DNA of 64,000 bases. Origin: Roseomonas sp. HF4 (GTDB lineage: Bacteria; Pseudomonadota; Alphaproteobacteria; Acetobacterales; Acetobacteraceae). The position numbers were made by a program, and so were the translations under genes. How positions within the stretch are numbered: position 1 is the stretch's first letter; each line of letters opens with the position of its first letter. The notes beneath the pieces are model-generated. The model was not told where the DNA came from and searched no databases. It was given only the letters and a program-made list of their open reading frames with translations. The stretch is from NCBI RefSeq assembly GCF_005222755.1, contig NZ_STGD01000014.1:98662-162661 (forward strand), written 5' to 3'. Of the stretch, positions 33,556 through 42,096 are shown in pieces.

Positions 33556-34356
33556 ATGGATGCGCCGATCAAGGTCGAGATCGAGGAGGGCATCGCCCTC
33601 CTCACCATGAACCGCCCGGAGACGCGCAACCCGCTCGACCCCGAGATGCAGGACGCGCTGCTCGACACGCTCTCCGCGCTCGATGCGGGGCAGGAGGTGC
33701 GTGTCGCCATCCTGACCGGCGCCGGCACTGCCTTCTGCGCCGGTGGCAATGTCCGGCGCATGGGGGAGGCGGCGAGCGGCCCCAAGGAACGTACGCCGGC
33801 GCAGGCGCGCGGCTACTATCGCTGGGGGATCCAGCGCATTCCGCGCCTGCTCGAGACGCTCGAGCTGCCGGTCATCGCGGCGGTCAATGGGCCGGCCATG
33901 GGGGCGGGCTGCGACCTTGCCTGCATGTGCGACCTGCGGATCGCGGCCGAGAGCGCGCGCTTCGCGGAATCCTTCGTGAAGCTCGGCATCATCCCGGGCG
34001 ACGGCGGCGCCTGGCTGCTGCCGCGCGTGGTCGGCTTCGCGAAGGCATCGGAGATGGCGCTGACCGGCGATGCGCTGAGCGCACAGGAGGCGCTGGCCGC
34101 CGGCCTCGTTTCCCGTGTCGTGCCGGATGCCGAGCTGATCCCGGCGGCGAAGGCGCTGGCCGCGCGCATCGCGGCCAATCCGCCGCAGGCGGTGCGCATG
34201 GCGCGGCGGCTGCTGCGGGAGGCCTGGAACAACCGGCTCGACACCGTGCTCGAGATGTCGTCGGCCATGCAAGCGGTCGCGCACACCACGGACGACCACA
34301 AGGAGGCCCTGGCTGCGATGCGGGAGAAGCGCAAGCCGAGTTTCAAGGGCGCCTGA
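33556..34356 (+). CDS. Enoyl-CoA hydratase/isomerase family protein
   Basis: A crotonase-fold enzyme of 266 residues. GTAFCAGGNVRRMGE provides the first oxyanion-hole element and GPAMGAGCDLACMCDLRIA the second. The position after LGIIPGDGGAWLLPRVVG carries an aspartate-glycine pair in place of the usual glutamate-glycine-glycine, so the precise reaction (hydration, isomerisation or hydrolysis) is open. It is followed after one base by the SDR gene. Confidence 0.88.
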   Translation: MDAPIKVEIEEGIALLTMNRPETRNPLDPEMQDALLDTLSALDAGQEVRVAILTGAGTAFCAGGNVRRMGEAASGPKERTPAQARGYYRWGIQRIPRLLETLELPVIAAVNGPAMGAGCDLACMCDLRIAAESARFAESFVKLGIIPGDGGAWLLPRVVGFAKASEMALTGDALSAQEALAAGLVSRVVPDAELIPAAKALAARIAANPPQAVRMARRLLREAWNNRLDTVLEMSSAMQAVAHTTDDHKEALAAMREKRKPSFKGA

Positions 34357-34357
34357 C

Positions 34358-35203
34358 GTGGCCTTCGCGCCGGGGCTGCTCGCCGGGCGAAGGGCGCTGG
34401 TCACCGGCGGTGGAACGGGCCTCGGGCGGAGCATCGGCAGGCGGTTCCTCGACCTCGGCGCGTCGCTCGCGATCTGTGGCCGGCGCGCCGCAGTGCTCGA
34501 CGCGACGGCGGAGGCGCTTCGGACCGAAGTGCCCGGCGCTGAGGTCACGACGCATCCCTGCGACATCCGGAATGCCGCGGCGGTCGAAGAGATGCTGGAT
34601 GCGGTGTGGCGCCACGGCGCGCCGGACATCCTGGTCAACAACGCGGCGGCCAACTTCCTGGCGCAGACGCATCGGCTCTCGGCGCGGGCGGTGGATGCTG
34701 TGCTGGGCACGACCTTGCACGGCGCGGCGTATTGCACCATCGGCTGCGGGCGTCGCTGGATCGAGGCCGGGCAGCCGGGCGTCGTGCTTTCGATCCTCAC
34801 GCTCTCGGCGCTGCAGGGCGGCGCCTTCACGACGCCCTCGGCGATGGCGAAGGCCGGGCTGCTGGCCATGACGCAGAGCCTCGCTGTCGAATGGGGGCCG
34901 CATGGCATCCGGCTGGTGGCGATCGCGCCGGGCACCTTCCCGACCGAGGCCGCCGTCGCGCGGCTGCGGCCAGGCGGCCTGGATCACGCCGGCGTGCCGC
35001 TCCGGCGCGCCGGACGGCACGAGGAACTGGCCGACCTCGCCGCCTTCCTCGTCTCCGGCCACGCAGGTTACATCACCGGGGAATGTGTGGTGGCGGATGG
35101 CGGACGTCGACTGCTCAGCGGCGCGCGGGCCGGCGCGCAGGAGATGCTGGACTGGACCGACGCCCAATGGGCCGCGCAGCGTGCACGTACTCCGGTGCGG
35201 TAG
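34358..35203 (+). CDS. SDR of the 2,4-dienoyl-CoA reductase type
   Basis: A 281-residue short-chain dehydrogenase with the cofactor motif TGGGTGLGRSIG. The canonical catalytic YxxxK is replaced by SAMAK in TTPSAMAKAGLLAMTQSLA, with QGGAF before it. This is the arrangement of mitochondrial DECR1-type 2,4-dienoyl-CoA reductases (SASAKAG), in which the tyrosine of the motif is absent from this position. So it probably reduces an unsaturated acyl-CoA with NADPH. The GTG at 34358 follows the ECH stop by one base. The long C-terminal tail after the ADGGR motif also fits DECR1. Confidence 0.82.
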   Translation: MAFAPGLLAGRRALVTGGGTGLGRSIGRRFLDLGASLAICGRRAAVLDATAEALRTEVPGAEVTTHPCDIRNAAAVEEMLDAVWRHGAPDILVNNAAANFLAQTHRLSARAVDAVLGTTLHGAAYCTIGCGRRWIEAGQPGVVLSILTLSALQGGAFTTPSAMAKAGLLAMTQSLAVEWGPHGIRLVAIAPGTFPTEAAVARLRPGGLDHAGVPLRRAGRHEELADLAAFLVSGHAGYITGECVVADGGRRLLSGARAGAQEMLDWTDAQWAAQRARTPVR

Positions 35204-35215
35204 GGGGTTGTGGCC

Positions 35216-36028
35216 ATGGCCTTCGCGGAGATCGCCTACGACGTCGATGATCGCATCGTGACCATCACTCTGAACCGGCCCGAGAAACGCAATGCATGGT
35301 CGGCCGCGGTGGAGGCGGAGGTGCGCGAAGCCTTCACGCGCGCCGCGGCCGACGACGGCGTGCGCGTGATCATCCTGACCGGGGCCGGCAGCACCTTCTG
35401 CGTCGGCGCCGACGTCAACGGGATTGCCGGCCGCACGCCGGAGCGTCCCCGCTTCGCCGGAGTCACGCCGCCGCCGGGCGGCGCACCACCGGTCGACGAC
35501 CTCGCGCGCCGCTATTCCTACATCCTCAACATCGGCAAGCCCGTCATCGCCGCGATCAACGGCGCCGTTGCCGGCGTCGGGTTGGCGGTGACGCTGTTCT
35601 GCGACCTGCGCTTCATGGCGGGGGGCGCGCGCCTCGCCTGCGCCTTCCCGCGGCGCGGGCTGATCGCCGAGCATGGCAGCGCCTGGATGCTGCCCAGGCT
35701 GATCGGCCCGATGAACGCTGCCGACCTGCTGCTGTCCGGCCGCACCGTCACGGCGGAGGAGGCCGCCGCCATGGGCCTCGTGCGCGTGCTGCCGGCCGAG
35801 GGCTTCGGCGCGGCGGTACGGGCCTATGCGGCGGATATCGCGGCGAACTGCTCGCCGCGCTCGCTCCGCATCATCAAGCGCCAGCTTGCTCTCGCGCCGC
35901 TGCAATCGCTGTCGGCCGCGATCGAACTGGCCGAGGCGGAGCAGGCAGCGACCATCGGCACCGAGGACCGCCGCGAAGGCGCCGCCGCCTTCCTGGAGAA
36001 GCGCCGGCCCGACTTCACCGGCCGCTGA
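35216..36028 (+). CDS. Enoyl-CoA hydratase/isomerase family protein
   Basis: A second crotonase-fold protein, 270 residues. STFCVGADVNGIAG and GAVAGVGLAVTLFCDLRF are the oxyanion-hole segments, and RGLIAEHGSAWMLPRLIG has glutamate-histidine-glycine where catalytic glutamates of hydratases often stand. ATG at 35216 has AGGGGG upstream; an in-frame GTG two codons earlier is less likely. Its 3' end overlaps the CoA-transferase gene on the other strand by 14 bases. It is clearly different from the first ECH gene of this operon, so the two probably catalyse different steps. Confidence 0.88.
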   Translation: MAFAEIAYDVDDRIVTITLNRPEKRNAWSAAVEAEVREAFTRAAADDGVRVIILTGAGSTFCVGADVNGIAGRTPERPRFAGVTPPPGGAPPVDDLARRYSYILNIGKPVIAAINGAVAGVGLAVTLFCDLRFMAGGARLACAFPRRGLIAEHGSAWMLPRLIGPMNAADLLLSGRTVTAEEAAAMGLVRVLPAEGFGAAVRAYAADIAANCSPRSLRIIKRQLALAPLQSLSAAIELAEAEQAATIGTEDRREGAAAFLEKRRPDFTGR

Positions 36029-37229
36029 AGCGCGGGCCGAGGCCGCCGGCTTCGCGCAGTGCCTCGCGGGCCGGTTCGTCGAGGCCGAGCAGGCCGCCCA
36101 GAACCTCTCCCTCGTGCTGGTTCAGGAAGGGGCTCGGCTCAAAGGGCGGCGGCGGCGCGCCCTCGATCCGCAGCGGCGTCGCCGGCAGCACGACGCGGCC
36201 GACCTCCGGATGGTCCACCCAGCGCAGCATGCCGCGCTCGTGCATGCCGGGGTCGTTCAGCACTTCCTCGAGCGTGCGAACGGGCGCCGCCGGAACGCCG
36301 TGCTCGCGCGTCAGGGCCTCGAGTTCCGCGCGGGTATGCGCGGCGGTCCAGGTGGTGACGAGGCTATCGACCTCCGCCATGTGCCGCACCCGGTCGGGAT
36401 TGCTGCGGAAGCGTTCGTCGCCGACGAGCGCCTCCTGGCCCATGGCGCGCAGCAGGCGGTCCCAGTGGCCCTCCGTCACGACGATGATGGCGATCCAGCC
36501 GTCTGATGCCGGGTAGACGTTGTAGGGCGCCATGGCGAGGCCCGCATGGCTGTTGCCGGTGCGCGGCGGCACGTCCTGCAGCATGCCGCCGAAATGCATG
36601 CCGATCGCGGAGGCGAGCGTCGAGTATGCGGCATCCTGCATGGCGACATCGACGAAGGCGCCCTTGCCGGTGCGCCCGCGGGCGAACAGCGCGGTCATGA
36701 TGGCGCCATAGAGATGCGTGCCGCCCAGGAAGTCGCAGACGGTCGGCCCCGCCTTGGTGGGTGGGCCGTCGGGATACCCCGTCGTGTGCATGACGCCGAC
36801 GGCAGCCTGCACCGTCAGGTCCATCGCCAGCCTGTCCTTGTCGGGGCCGTCCTGGCCATAGCCGGATCCCGCCGCGTAGACGAGGCGCGGATTGCGCCGG
36901 AGCAGCGCCTCGTGCCCGAGGCCGAGCCGATCCATGACGCCTGGCGAGAAGTTCTCGATGACGACATCCGCGCGCTCCACGAGGCGGAGGAACACGTCGC
37001 GCCCGGCCGCGTTCTTGAGGTCGAGGGAGATGCCCTTCTTGTTCGAGTTGAGCATCGCCATCGGCACCGAGCCGCCGGCCACCATGGCGCGACGGCGCAG
37101 CGGCTCGCCGGTCGGCGGCTCAACCTTGATGACGGTCGCGCCGGCCATCGCCATCAGGAAGCCGGCATAGGGCGCCTGGTAGATGTGCCCGAGATCGAGG
37201 ACGAGCAGGCCCTCGAGCGGCCGGGTCAC
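36015..37229 (-). CDS. CaiB/BaiF (family III) CoA-transferase
   Basis: Transfers CoA between carboxylic acids in the cytoplasm; 404 residues. GLLVLDLGHIYQAPYAGFLMAMAGATVIKVEPP is the family N-terminus (positions 7-39). Asp137 in MDLTVQAAVG is the catalytic aspartate. TKAGPTVCDFLGGTHLYGAIMTALFAR and the GVPAAPVRTLEEVLNDP segment near 310 follow. The start is a GTG four bases after the upstream acyl-CoA dehydrogenase. It probably activates the substrate that the dehydrogenase then oxidises. Confidence 0.92.
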   Translation of the reverse strand: MTRPLEGLLVLDLGHIYQAPYAGFLMAMAGATVIKVEPPTGEPLRRRAMVAGGSVPMAMLNSNKKGISLDLKNAAGRDVFLRLVERADVVIENFSPGVMDRLGLGHEALLRRNPRLVYAAGSGYGQDGPDKDRLAMDLTVQAAVGVMHTTGYPDGPPTKAGPTVCDFLGGTHLYGAIMTALFARGRTGKGAFVDVAMQDAAYSTLASAIGMHFGGMLQDVPPRTGNSHAGLAMAPYNVYPASDGWIAIIVVTEGHWDRLLRAMGQEALVGDERFRSNPDRVRHMAEVDSLVTTWTAAHTRAELEALTREHGVPAAPVRTLEEVLNDPGMHERGMLRWVDHPEVGRVVLPATPLRIEGAPPPPFEPSPFLNQHEGEVLGGLLGLDEPAREALREAGGLGPRFSGR

Positions 37230-37233
37230 GGCG

Positions 37234-38409
37234 TCAGACCTTCCCGCCGAGGATGCGCCGGCCGATCGCGCTGCGGTGCACCTCGGACGGTCCTTCGTAG
37301 ACGCGCATCAGCCGCACCTGCTGGTGCATGAGCTGCAGCGGCAGTTCCTTCGTGACGCCCATGGCGCCCCAGGTCTGCATGGCGTTGTCCAGCACCTGCT
37401 GCGCCATCTCGGTGGCACGGACCTTCAGGATGGAGGCCTCCGTCCGCACGTCCGCGCCGGCATCGAGCTTCCCGGCCAGGTCCTCCACCATCAGGCGGCA
37501 GGCATGCATCTCCATCGCCGCATCGGCGGCGAACCACTGGATCGCCTGACGGTCAGCCAGGCGCACGCCCCAGGTCACGCGGTTCTGTGCCTGCTCGGTC
37601 ATCATCTCAAGTGCGCGGCGCGCCATGCCGACGCAGCGCGCGCCCATCTGCATGCGGCGCACGTTCAGGCGCAGCTGCATCGGCGCGTAGCCGCGGCCGA
37701 GCTCGCCCAGCACGTTCGCCGCGGGCACGCGGCAATCCTCGAAGACCAGCTCATAGGTCGTGCGGCCGCCCAGCATCGGGATGGCGCGCTCGATGACGAA
37801 GCCGGGGGTGCCGCGTTCGACGATAAAGGCGGTGATGCCGTCCTGGCGCTTGCCTTCGCCCGTGCGTGCCATGAGTATAATGAAGTCGGCGCGCGGGACG
37901 TTGGAGACCCAGATCTTGCGCCCGTTGATGACCCAGTCGTCGCCGTCCCGCACGGCGCGCGTTGTCATCCCGGCGGGATCGCCGCCGGCGCCGGGCTCGC
38001 TGATCGCCATGGCGGAGCGCTGGTCGCCCTTCGCATAGGGCGTGAGGTACTTCTCGCGCTGCATCGGGCTCGCGACCGAGAGCATCATGTGCAGGTTCGG
38101 GCTGTCGGGCGGGATGGTGAAGGGCACGCAGGCGCGGGCCATCTCCTCCTCCGCCGCGGCGAGGGACAGGAGCGGCAGGTTCGCGCCGCCGAACTCCTCC
38201 GGCACGTCGAGGCCCCAGAGACCGAGTTCCTGGCACCGGGCGAGGAGCTTCGCCTCCTCCTCCTCGGTCAGCTTGAAGCCGCCGCCGGTCGCTTCCCGCT
38301 TCAGCACCGCGGGCTCGAGCGGCATCAGGTCGCGCTCGACGAACTTTGCCACGAGGTCCCGGAGCATACGGGTCTCCTCGGAGGCGGCATGGGGCTGGTT
38401 GTGGTCCAT
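37234..38409 (-). CDS. Acyl-CoA dehydrogenase family protein
   Basis: A FAD-dependent dehydrogenase of 391 residues that introduces an alpha-beta double bond into an acyl-CoA. MAISEPGAGGDPAG is the FAD-binding signature, DWVINGRKIWVSN the next, and VYEGPSEVHR near the C-terminus holds Glu372, the position of the catalytic base in MCAD-type enzymes. It is translated just before the CoA-transferase. Together with the opposing ECH/dienoyl-reductase operon it gives most steps of a beta-oxidation-like pathway; thiolase is not in the window. Confidence 0.92.
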   Translation of the reverse strand: MDHNQPHAASEETRMLRDLVAKFVERDLMPLEPAVLKREATGGGFKLTEEEEAKLLARCQELGLWGLDVPEEFGGANLPLLSLAAAEEEMARACVPFTIPPDSPNLHMMLSVASPMQREKYLTPYAKGDQRSAMAISEPGAGGDPAGMTTRAVRDGDDWVINGRKIWVSNVPRADFIILMARTGEGKRQDGITAFIVERGTPGFVIERAIPMLGGRTTYELVFEDCRVPAANVLGELGRGYAPMQLRLNVRRMQMGARCVGMARRALEMMTEQAQNRVTWGVRLADRQAIQWFAADAAMEMHACRLMVEDLAGKLDAGADVRTEASILKVRATEMAQQVLDNAMQTWGAMGVTKELPLQLMHQQVRLMRVYEGPSEVHRSAIGRRILGGKV

Positions 38410-38475
38410 CAGGCGATCCTCCGGCGTCGCGGATACCGACCACCAGGGGCCGGCGGCGTCAAGCGGGCGGGGCGG

Positions 38476-39372
38476 TCAGCGGAGGTAGCGCCAGCGGAAG
38501 CGGTCGCCCGCCGCCTCGACCCGCCCGACCGACGGGTCGGGAAAGTGGATCGGCAGGATCCGCGTATCCGTGCCCGCCACCCGGCCCAGGAAGCGGCGCC
38601 GGCTGGCCTCGGCTTCTGCCGGGTCCCAGCAGAAGATCGTGGACCAGTCCGGCTGGTGCACCTGCAGCGCGTGGTGCATCAAGTCGCCGGTGATCACGGC
38701 GTGCTGCCCGCCGCTGCGGATGTGGACGCAGCAATGGCACGGCGAATGGCCGGGCGTCGGCTCGATGGTGATGCGGTCGTCGAGCGCGAAGTCGTCGTCC
38801 ACCAGCAGGGCCTGGCCGGCCTCGACGACAGGCTCACAGTTGAATCGGAAGACGTTGCCGCCGCCGCCCGGCCTCTCGACCGCCGCCTTCGTCGTCGCCT
38901 CCCAGGCCGCGTATTCGCGCTTGTGAAAGACGTATTTCGCGCGCGGGAAGGTCGGTACCCAGCGTCCGTCGCGCAGCACCGTGTTCCAGCCCGAATGGTC
39001 GATGTGGAGGTGGGTGCAGAAGACGTAGTCGATGTCCTCGAAGGACAGCCCCTCGGCCTTGAGACCGTCGAGCCAAGGCTGCTTCGGGAAGTCCATCGGG
39101 GCGGGATAGCCCTTGTCGTCGCCCGTGCAGGTATCGACCAGGATGGTGTGGTGCGGGGTACGCACGACGTAGGTCTGGTAGGTGATGACCATCTTGCCGG
39201 AGGCGACGTCGTAGGTCTCGGGCTCGATCTCCTTCAGGCGTGCGGCGAGCAGGTCCGGCGCTTCGGCAGCCTTTGGGAACATCGCCTCCGGAGCGCGCCA
39301 GGGCCCGTCCCGCTCGATGATGCTGGTGATGGTCACGTCGCCGATGGTCAGCTTGCGCATGGGCTTGGTCAT
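38476..39372 (-). CDS. Metallo-beta-lactamase-fold hydrolase
   Basis: A dizinc hydrolase of 298 residues. The HxHxDH motif is FCTHLHIDHSGWN (His121, His123, Asp125, His126). TPGHSPCHCCVHI holds the next ligand and ITGDLMHH the bridging aspartate. The arrangement resembles N-acyl-homoserine-lactonase (AttM/AhlD) type proteins, so a lactone or thioester is a reasonable substrate class, but this is not decided. No signal peptide. An alternative start at 39360 removes four residues. It lies 13 bases after the Bug receptor. Confidence 0.85.
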   Translation of the reverse strand: MTKPMRKLTIGDVTITSIIERDGPWRAPEAMFPKAAEAPDLLAARLKEIEPETYDVASGKMVITYQTYVVRTPHHTILVDTCTGDDKGYPAPMDFPKQPWLDGLKAEGLSFEDIDYVFCTHLHIDHSGWNTVLRDGRWVPTFPRAKYVFHKREYAAWEATTKAAVERPGGGGNVFRFNCEPVVEAGQALLVDDDFALDDRITIEPTPGHSPCHCCVHIRSGGQHAVITGDLMHHALQVHQPDWSTIFCWDPAEAEASRRRFLGRVAGTDTRILPIHFPDPSVGRVEAAGDRFRWRYLR

Positions 39373-39385
39373 TCCTTCCCGTAGG

Positions 39386-40348
39386 TCATTCAGCGCGGAT
39401 GCCGGCGGCCGCGGCGACGCGCTGCCAGGTCGGCACGTCCTCGGCCAGCCGGGCGGCCAGCACGTCGGGAGCGCTCATCAGGGGCTCGGCGCCGAGCCGT
39501 GCGAAGCGCGCCCGGAAGTCCGCATCGCCGCGCAGCGTGGCAAGTTCCCGCGACATGCGCGCCAGGATCGGCGCCGGCAGGTCCTTGGGTGCCGCGATCG
39601 CATACCAGTTCGGCGCGATGTAGCCCGGCACCATCTCGACTGCTGCGGGCACCTCCGGCAGGGCGGGGATGCGCGCCGCCGTCGTCACCGCGAGAATCCG
39701 CGCCCGGCCTTCACGGGCATGGTTCAGCGTCTCGACGGTGCTTGCGAAGACGAGGTCGATGTCGCCCGCGTAGAGTGCGTTCATTGCCGCGGCGGCACCG
39801 CGGTAGGGCACATGGACCAGTTCGATCCCCGCAGTCGTGCCGAACAGAGCGCCCGAGAGGTGGTTCGAGGATCCGATGCCCGAAGTGCCGTAGGTCACTG
39901 TTCCAGGCTTGGCGCGCGCCTCCGCCACCAGGTCGCCGAGCGCCGCAAAGCGATGGTTCGCGCGCACGACGATGGTCGTCGCGATCTCCGCAACCAATGA
40001 CACGGGCGTCAGGTCGGTGCGCGTGTCGAAGCCGAGGTTCGCGTAGATCGCGGGCAGGATCGCCAGCGAGGAGGAGGTCAGCACGAAGGTATAGCCGTCC
40101 GGCGGCGCCTGAACGGTGTTGCGCAGGCCGATCGCGCCGCCGGCCCCGGTGCGGTTCTCGATGATGAAGCTCTGGCCGAGCGGCTCGCGCAGCTTCTCCC
40201 CGATCATCCGTCCGACCGTGTCGATCGGGCCGCCGGCGGAGAAGGGGATGATCAAGCGTATCGGCCGCGAGGGCCAGGCCTCCTGCCCGCGGGCGACGAG
40301 CGGCACGGCGAGGGCGAGCCCGAGGGCGGGCAGGTGACGGCGGCGCAT
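39386..40348 (-). CDS. Bug/TctC-family periplasmic substrate-binding protein
   Basis: A 320-residue receptor with the signal peptide MRRRHLPALGLALAVPLVARG. IRLIIPFSAGGPIDTVGRM, ENRTGAGGAIG and VPYRGAAAAMNALYAGDID are the family signatures. It is the third Bug protein in the window and lies in the minus-strand catabolic operon, four bases after the aldolase-like gene and before the MBL hydrolase. The ligand is presumably the pathway substrate; identity unknown. Confidence 0.92.
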   Translation of the reverse strand: MRRRHLPALGLALAVPLVARGQEAWPSRPIRLIIPFSAGGPIDTVGRMIGEKLREPLGQSFIIENRTGAGGAIGLRNTVQAPPDGYTFVLTSSSLAILPAIYANLGFDTRTDLTPVSLVAEIATTIVVRANHRFAALGDLVAEARAKPGTVTYGTSGIGSSNHLSGALFGTTAGIELVHVPYRGAAAAMNALYAGDIDLVFASTVETLNHAREGRARILAVTTAARIPALPEVPAAVEMVPGYIAPNWYAIAAPKDLPAPILARMSRELATLRGDADFRARFARLGAEPLMSAPDVLAARLAEDVPTWQRVAAAAGIRAE

Positions 40349-40352
40349 GTTC

Positions 40353-41135
40353 TCATTCCCTCCACGACGGATCGATTGCGTCGATGCGGCGCATCAGCCC
40401 CTGCCATTCCAGCGGCCCGTAGGTACGCGAAGCACCCGGCGCGTACATGGCACAGGACTTCGCCACGACCTCGGGGCTCGGCATCTCGAGTTCGGTATTG
40501 CAGGCCATCGCCTGCAATTGCGCCTGGCAGGCGCGTTCCAGCCCCCACATCGCGATGAACGCTTCCGGCATGCTGGCGCCGACCGTCAGCAGCCCATGGT
40601 TGCGCAGGATGCAGTAGTTCAGCGATCCAAGCGACCCGGCCAGCGCTTCTCGTTCGCTCGGGTCGCGCTCGGGCCCCCGGAAATCGTGGTAGGCGATGCG
40701 GCCGTAGAACCGTGTCGCGGTCTGCGTCAGCGGCAGCAGACCGCATTTCATCGCGGAGACCGCCATACCGGCGATGGTGTGCGTGTGCATCGCCGCCATC
40801 ACGTCCGGCCGCGCGCGGTAGAGAGCGCTGTGGATGGTGAACCCCGCCGGGTGCAGGCCGTAGGGCAGGTCGGGGCGATAGAGGATTTCGCCGTCCAGGC
40901 TGACCTTCAGCAGGGAGGACGCCGTCATCTCCCCGAAGAACAGGCCGTTCGGGTTGATCAGGAAGTGGTCCGCGCTGTCGGGCACGCGCGCGGTGATGTG
41001 CGTGTAGATCATGTCCGACATGCCGTAGTGTTCGCAGAGGCGGTAGCAGGCCGCGAGGTCAAGCCGCGCCTGCCATTCCGCCTCGCTGACCAAGCCGTGC
41101 AGCGGTGCGATCCGGAGCGGGCCCATGCTTGTCAT
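40353..41135 (-). CDS. Class II aldolase/adducin-family protein
   Basis: A 260-residue zinc enzyme of the fuculose-phosphate-aldolase fold. MHTHTIAGMAVSA holds the two metal histidines, RNHGLLTVGASMPEAFIAMWGLERAC the third histidine and following helix, and THITARVP the N-terminal signature. Members include aldolases, epimerases and decarboxylases, and many non-sugar-phosphate members sit in catabolic operons like this one. The substrate is unknown. It precedes the Bug receptor by four bases. Confidence 0.88.
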   Translation of the reverse strand: MTSMGPLRIAPLHGLVSEAEWQARLDLAACYRLCEHYGMSDMIYTHITARVPDSADHFLINPNGLFFGEMTASSLLKVSLDGEILYRPDLPYGLHPAGFTIHSALYRARPDVMAAMHTHTIAGMAVSAMKCGLLPLTQTATRFYGRIAYHDFRGPERDPSEREALAGSLGSLNYCILRNHGLLTVGASMPEAFIAMWGLERACQAQLQAMACNTELEMPSPEVVAKSCAMYAPGASRTYGPLEWQGLMRRIDAIDPSWRE

Positions 41136-41214
41136 GCGTTCCTCCCGTCGCCCTCGGTGAGGCGATCATCGGGCTGAGGTTCGGCCACCGACGGGCGCCG
41201 CGCAAGATGGCGGT

Positions 41215-42096
41215 TCAGCTGCGCACTGCCTCTCGCTGCGCGATCCAACTGGTGGCGACGAAGATGATGGCGGCGCCGGCGAAGGTGGTGGTGGCCGGCG
41301 TCTCGCTGAACACAAGCCAGCCGAGCGCTGAGGCCCAGAGCATGTCGATGAACTTCACCGGCTGCGTGGCGGACATGTCGGCGATGCGGAAGGCTTCGGT
41401 CAGGCACCAGTGACCTGCACTTCCGAGCAGGCCAGTCATCAGGAACCAACCCCACTGCTCGGCCGAGGGCCAGGTCCAGCCGGGGATGGCAAAAGGCAGC
41501 GTGAAGGCGGCGACCGTGATCGCCTGCCAGGCAACGATCACCTCCGGCCGATCCCGCCGGGTCAGTGCCTTCGTGATCAGGAAGGAGGCGGCGAAGAGGG
41601 GGGAGGAGGCGAGCATCACGAGCGACCAGGCGCCGCCGCCGCCCACGAGGTTCGGCACCACCACCACCATGACGCCTGTGAAGCCGATGCCCGCGGCGAT
41701 CCAGCGGGCGCGGACAACCGGCTCGCCCAGGAACAGAACGGCGCCGGCCATGATGAAGATCGGGCCCGTGAAGCCGATCGCGGTCATGTCCGCCAGCGGC
41801 ACGTGCGGGAGCGCCCAGAACCAGAGCAGCAGGCCCGCCGTATGGACCAGCCCGCGCCAGCCCTGCCCCTTGATGTCGTGCGGTCGCCAGGCCGCAAGGC
41901 CGGTGCGCAGCACGAAGGGCAGGAGGACGACCAGGCCCGCGAGGTACCGCAAGAACTGCGTCTGGAATGGGTCGAGTTGCTGCGCGAGGCTGCGCCCAAT
42001 GGTATTCAGCAGGCAGAACAGCAGGCCCGCGACCGCCATCCAGGCCATGCCGCGCAGGGTGGCGGCGCGGCTCGGCCGTGCTTCCGGGGAGGTCAC
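41215..42096 (-). CDS. EamA/DMT-family transporter
   Basis: An inner-membrane transporter of 293 residues with ten hydrophobic helices, built of two EamA repeats (about 15-145 and 155-288). GMAWMAVAGLLFCLLNTIGR and the second-repeat SPLFAASFLITKALTRRD mark the repeat starts. The direction and substrate are unknown; many DMT proteins export metabolites. Its ATG overlaps the upstream hydrolase stop as ATGA. Confidence 0.9.
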   Translation of the reverse strand: MTSPEARPSRAATLRGMAWMAVAGLLFCLLNTIGRSLAQQLDPFQTQFLRYLAGLVVLLPFVLRTGLAAWRPHDIKGQGWRGLVHTAGLLLWFWALPHVPLADMTAIGFTGPIFIMAGAVLFLGEPVVRARWIAAGIGFTGVMVVVVPNLVGGGGAWSLVMLASSPLFAASFLITKALTRRDRPEVIVAWQAITVAAFTLPFAIPGWTWPSAEQWGWFLMTGLLGSAGHWCLTEAFRIADMSATQPVKFIDMLWASALGWLVFSETPATTTFAGAAIIFVATSWIAQREAVRS

